DNA of 64,000 bases from assembly GCF_000247815.1 (NCBI RefSeq), contig NC_021674.1, positions 10,539,626-10,603,625 of the forward strand, read 5' to 3'. Shown here piece after piece: positions 62,441 through 64,000 of this stretch (its first letter is position 1; each line of letters begins with the position of its first letter). The notes below the pieces were generated by a model. That model was not told the DNA's origin and searched no databases. It saw only the letters and a list, made by a program, of their open reading frames with translations. The translations under genes were made by a program, and so were the position numbers. The stretch is from Ficedula albicollis. Lineage: Eukaryota > Chordata > Aves > Passeriformes > Muscicapidae.

Positions 62441-64000
62441 AAAGGGAAAGCCCCTTCAGCAGCAGGAATGCTTTCCTTCCTGGTTTCTCATCCTGCTGCA
62501 AAACTGCAAACAAAAACAAAAACAAAGACAAAACAAGAAGAAAGAAAGTTAAAAAAAACAACAAAAAACAAACCACCACTCCAGCATTTGGCCAGAAGCA
62601 GAAATGGTAAAAATGCTCTTTTTTTACCATTGTCTATCGATTCCATATTTGTATTATTACAAAAATATTTTTCTTGCTCTATACATTGTCATTAAAAAAG
62701 GTGAAATATGAACATTTTGTTCCAGGCATGAAGTGCTTTCAGAGGAGCCTGGAAACCCTGCAGACTGTTCAGTGTAATAAAAAACTGTTCTTTATCTCTT
62801 GTTTTAAATACAGTTAATCCTGTTTATTCAGCAAACACATTTAAGAGCAACTTTGAGGGAAAAAAAACAAAACAGAAAAAGCTGGAAATTGCCTTTTTTC
62901 TATCTGCAGTGGTAAGAAACCGTGGCTCTGCTCCTTTGCTTTTATTTATAGTCAGTAACCACAAAATGTATCTCTAACAATAACAGGGATTTTAATAGGC
63001 AATATTAATTGTTCTTCCCTTAACTTTTGATCTGAAATGTTTCAAACAAAAGCCCGTTGCCAATTTATATGCTGAATTTGTTTGAAGAATATCTTTTTGA
63101 AATGACGCAAAACATTACACTTTGTCATTCAGACTGACATGGGACAGAAATGTCATTTTAATCCATTGAGTGATATATTTTTTTTGTTTTCTTTGGGGGG
63201 GCAGTTTTCTTCTCAACATTGCTCTGCCTTATTTAGAGCAGCAGTGATCTGCGCAGTTTCTTTTGACACTGATGGGTATTTCAAACCCCTTATGCTGAGG
63301 GGAGGGAGAAAAAGGAATTTGCTGCCAGTCACAGAGGCGATGCATCTCCATAAGCCATCGCTTATTTGCTAAAAGTTTAAATTTCAAATGAGCTTGAAAT
63401 GTAAAGGTGGGCTTTTTGATACTGGGACTGTGTTTAGGAATGGAGAGAAAAAATAGAGGGAAGACGATTATGCTTATATGTTAAAGACTATCAGGATATT
63501 GGTAATACAGCCATTTAAAATGTATTTTGTTTTTTGATGCAGCTAGGAGCAGGAGATTCACAACCATATCTGCGGTGCTTAATTTAAGCTTTATAGGAAA
63601 AACATCAAACAGCTTACAGTAACATGCCAAAATACATTACACATTTTAAATATCTTCAGTTGGAAATGCATGTTATATTTTTTACCCTCCCCTTCTGGGA
63701 TCACAAACATGCCTCTCCCCAGACAAAGCAAGGACAATTTCCATCTTTAAAAATTATCTACCTTACAGATCACATTCTCAGGCATGTTCCTCTCTTTTTA
63801 TTACCACGGACAACCTCTTAACGCTATCACAATTTTATACTTGTTAAGTGGACATCTTCCCTATATTTAACTGCAAACAAAGCGACTTCATTTTGGGGGT
63901 TGGGAGGAAGGAGAAATGCTTTGGGATGATTAGAAACATAAGTTTCTATCTTCTGTCACACCAGCCTATCAATTATTCACAACCCTACTAAATTTAGATG
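62441..64000. other. AT-rich non-coding sequence
   Basis: No gene is recognised. An A-rich low-complexity stretch (AAACAAAAACAAAG type) lies at 62505-62570. The part at 63040-63180 is complex and may be conserved. The window ends without entering a gene. Confidence 0.35.

Overview
This window looks like bird nuclear DNA from a gene-poor region. The best evidence is a 5'-truncated CR1 LINE at about 21107-21606. It carries the avian CR1 3' end, and a second fragment of the same 3' end lies at 26205-26263. There is little other interspersed repeat, and GC content is low apart from three CpG-rich patches. I see no bacterial, plasmid or phage organisation, no rRNA or tRNA, no CRISPR array, and no protein-coding gene I can recognise. 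The longest open frames either run through simple repeats or have the length and composition expected by chance. The window is best read as intergenic or intronic sequence near a developmental-type locus. That reading is an inference from the CpG islands and from AT-rich blocks that look like conserved non-coding elements. I cannot name the locus.

Layout. 1-3725: AT-rich unique sequence, then two CpG-rich blocks (about 1400-1965 and 2220-2965), with a 111-bp pure C run at 1256-1366 between copies of the same flanking motif. 3726-7763: a tandem duplication of a 2,019-bp unit, about 99.8% identical, followed by a 67-bp tandem duplication. 9245-9815: pure (TTTTA)n. 10528-10591: (CAA)n. 13186-14008: a possible TATA/CCAAT promoter with a short open first exon, then a minisatellite. 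15387-15460: a long hairpin. 15600-16180: a conserved-looking block. 18094-18150: an inverted repeat that may be an old repeat relic. 21107-21606 and 26205-26263: CR1. 30614-31403, 32025-32112 and 37923-38321: further tandem duplications. 35141-36024: pure (TGGAG)n. 46640-47540 and 51060-51540: AT-rich blocks rich in homeodomain-type sites. 51820-52075: a small CpG island with two copies of one E-box palindrome. 53184-54002 and 56780-57380: very long poly-pyrimidine tracts with 693 and 566 consecutive C. 56140-56330: a strong conserved-element candidate. 57617-57776 and 59078-59164: tandem duplications. 61548-61600: a well-formed candidate exon with strong splice signals and an in-frame ATG.

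No genes are seen to act together. Three kinds of signal stand out. The first is the set of extreme pure C, TTTTA and TGGAG tracts, which are either real expansions or long-read assembly artefacts. The second is a high density of young, near-identical tandem duplications with units from 43 bp to 2 kb. The third is a few exon-like or promoter-like pieces, of which 61548-61600 is the best. I found no convincing new biological system.
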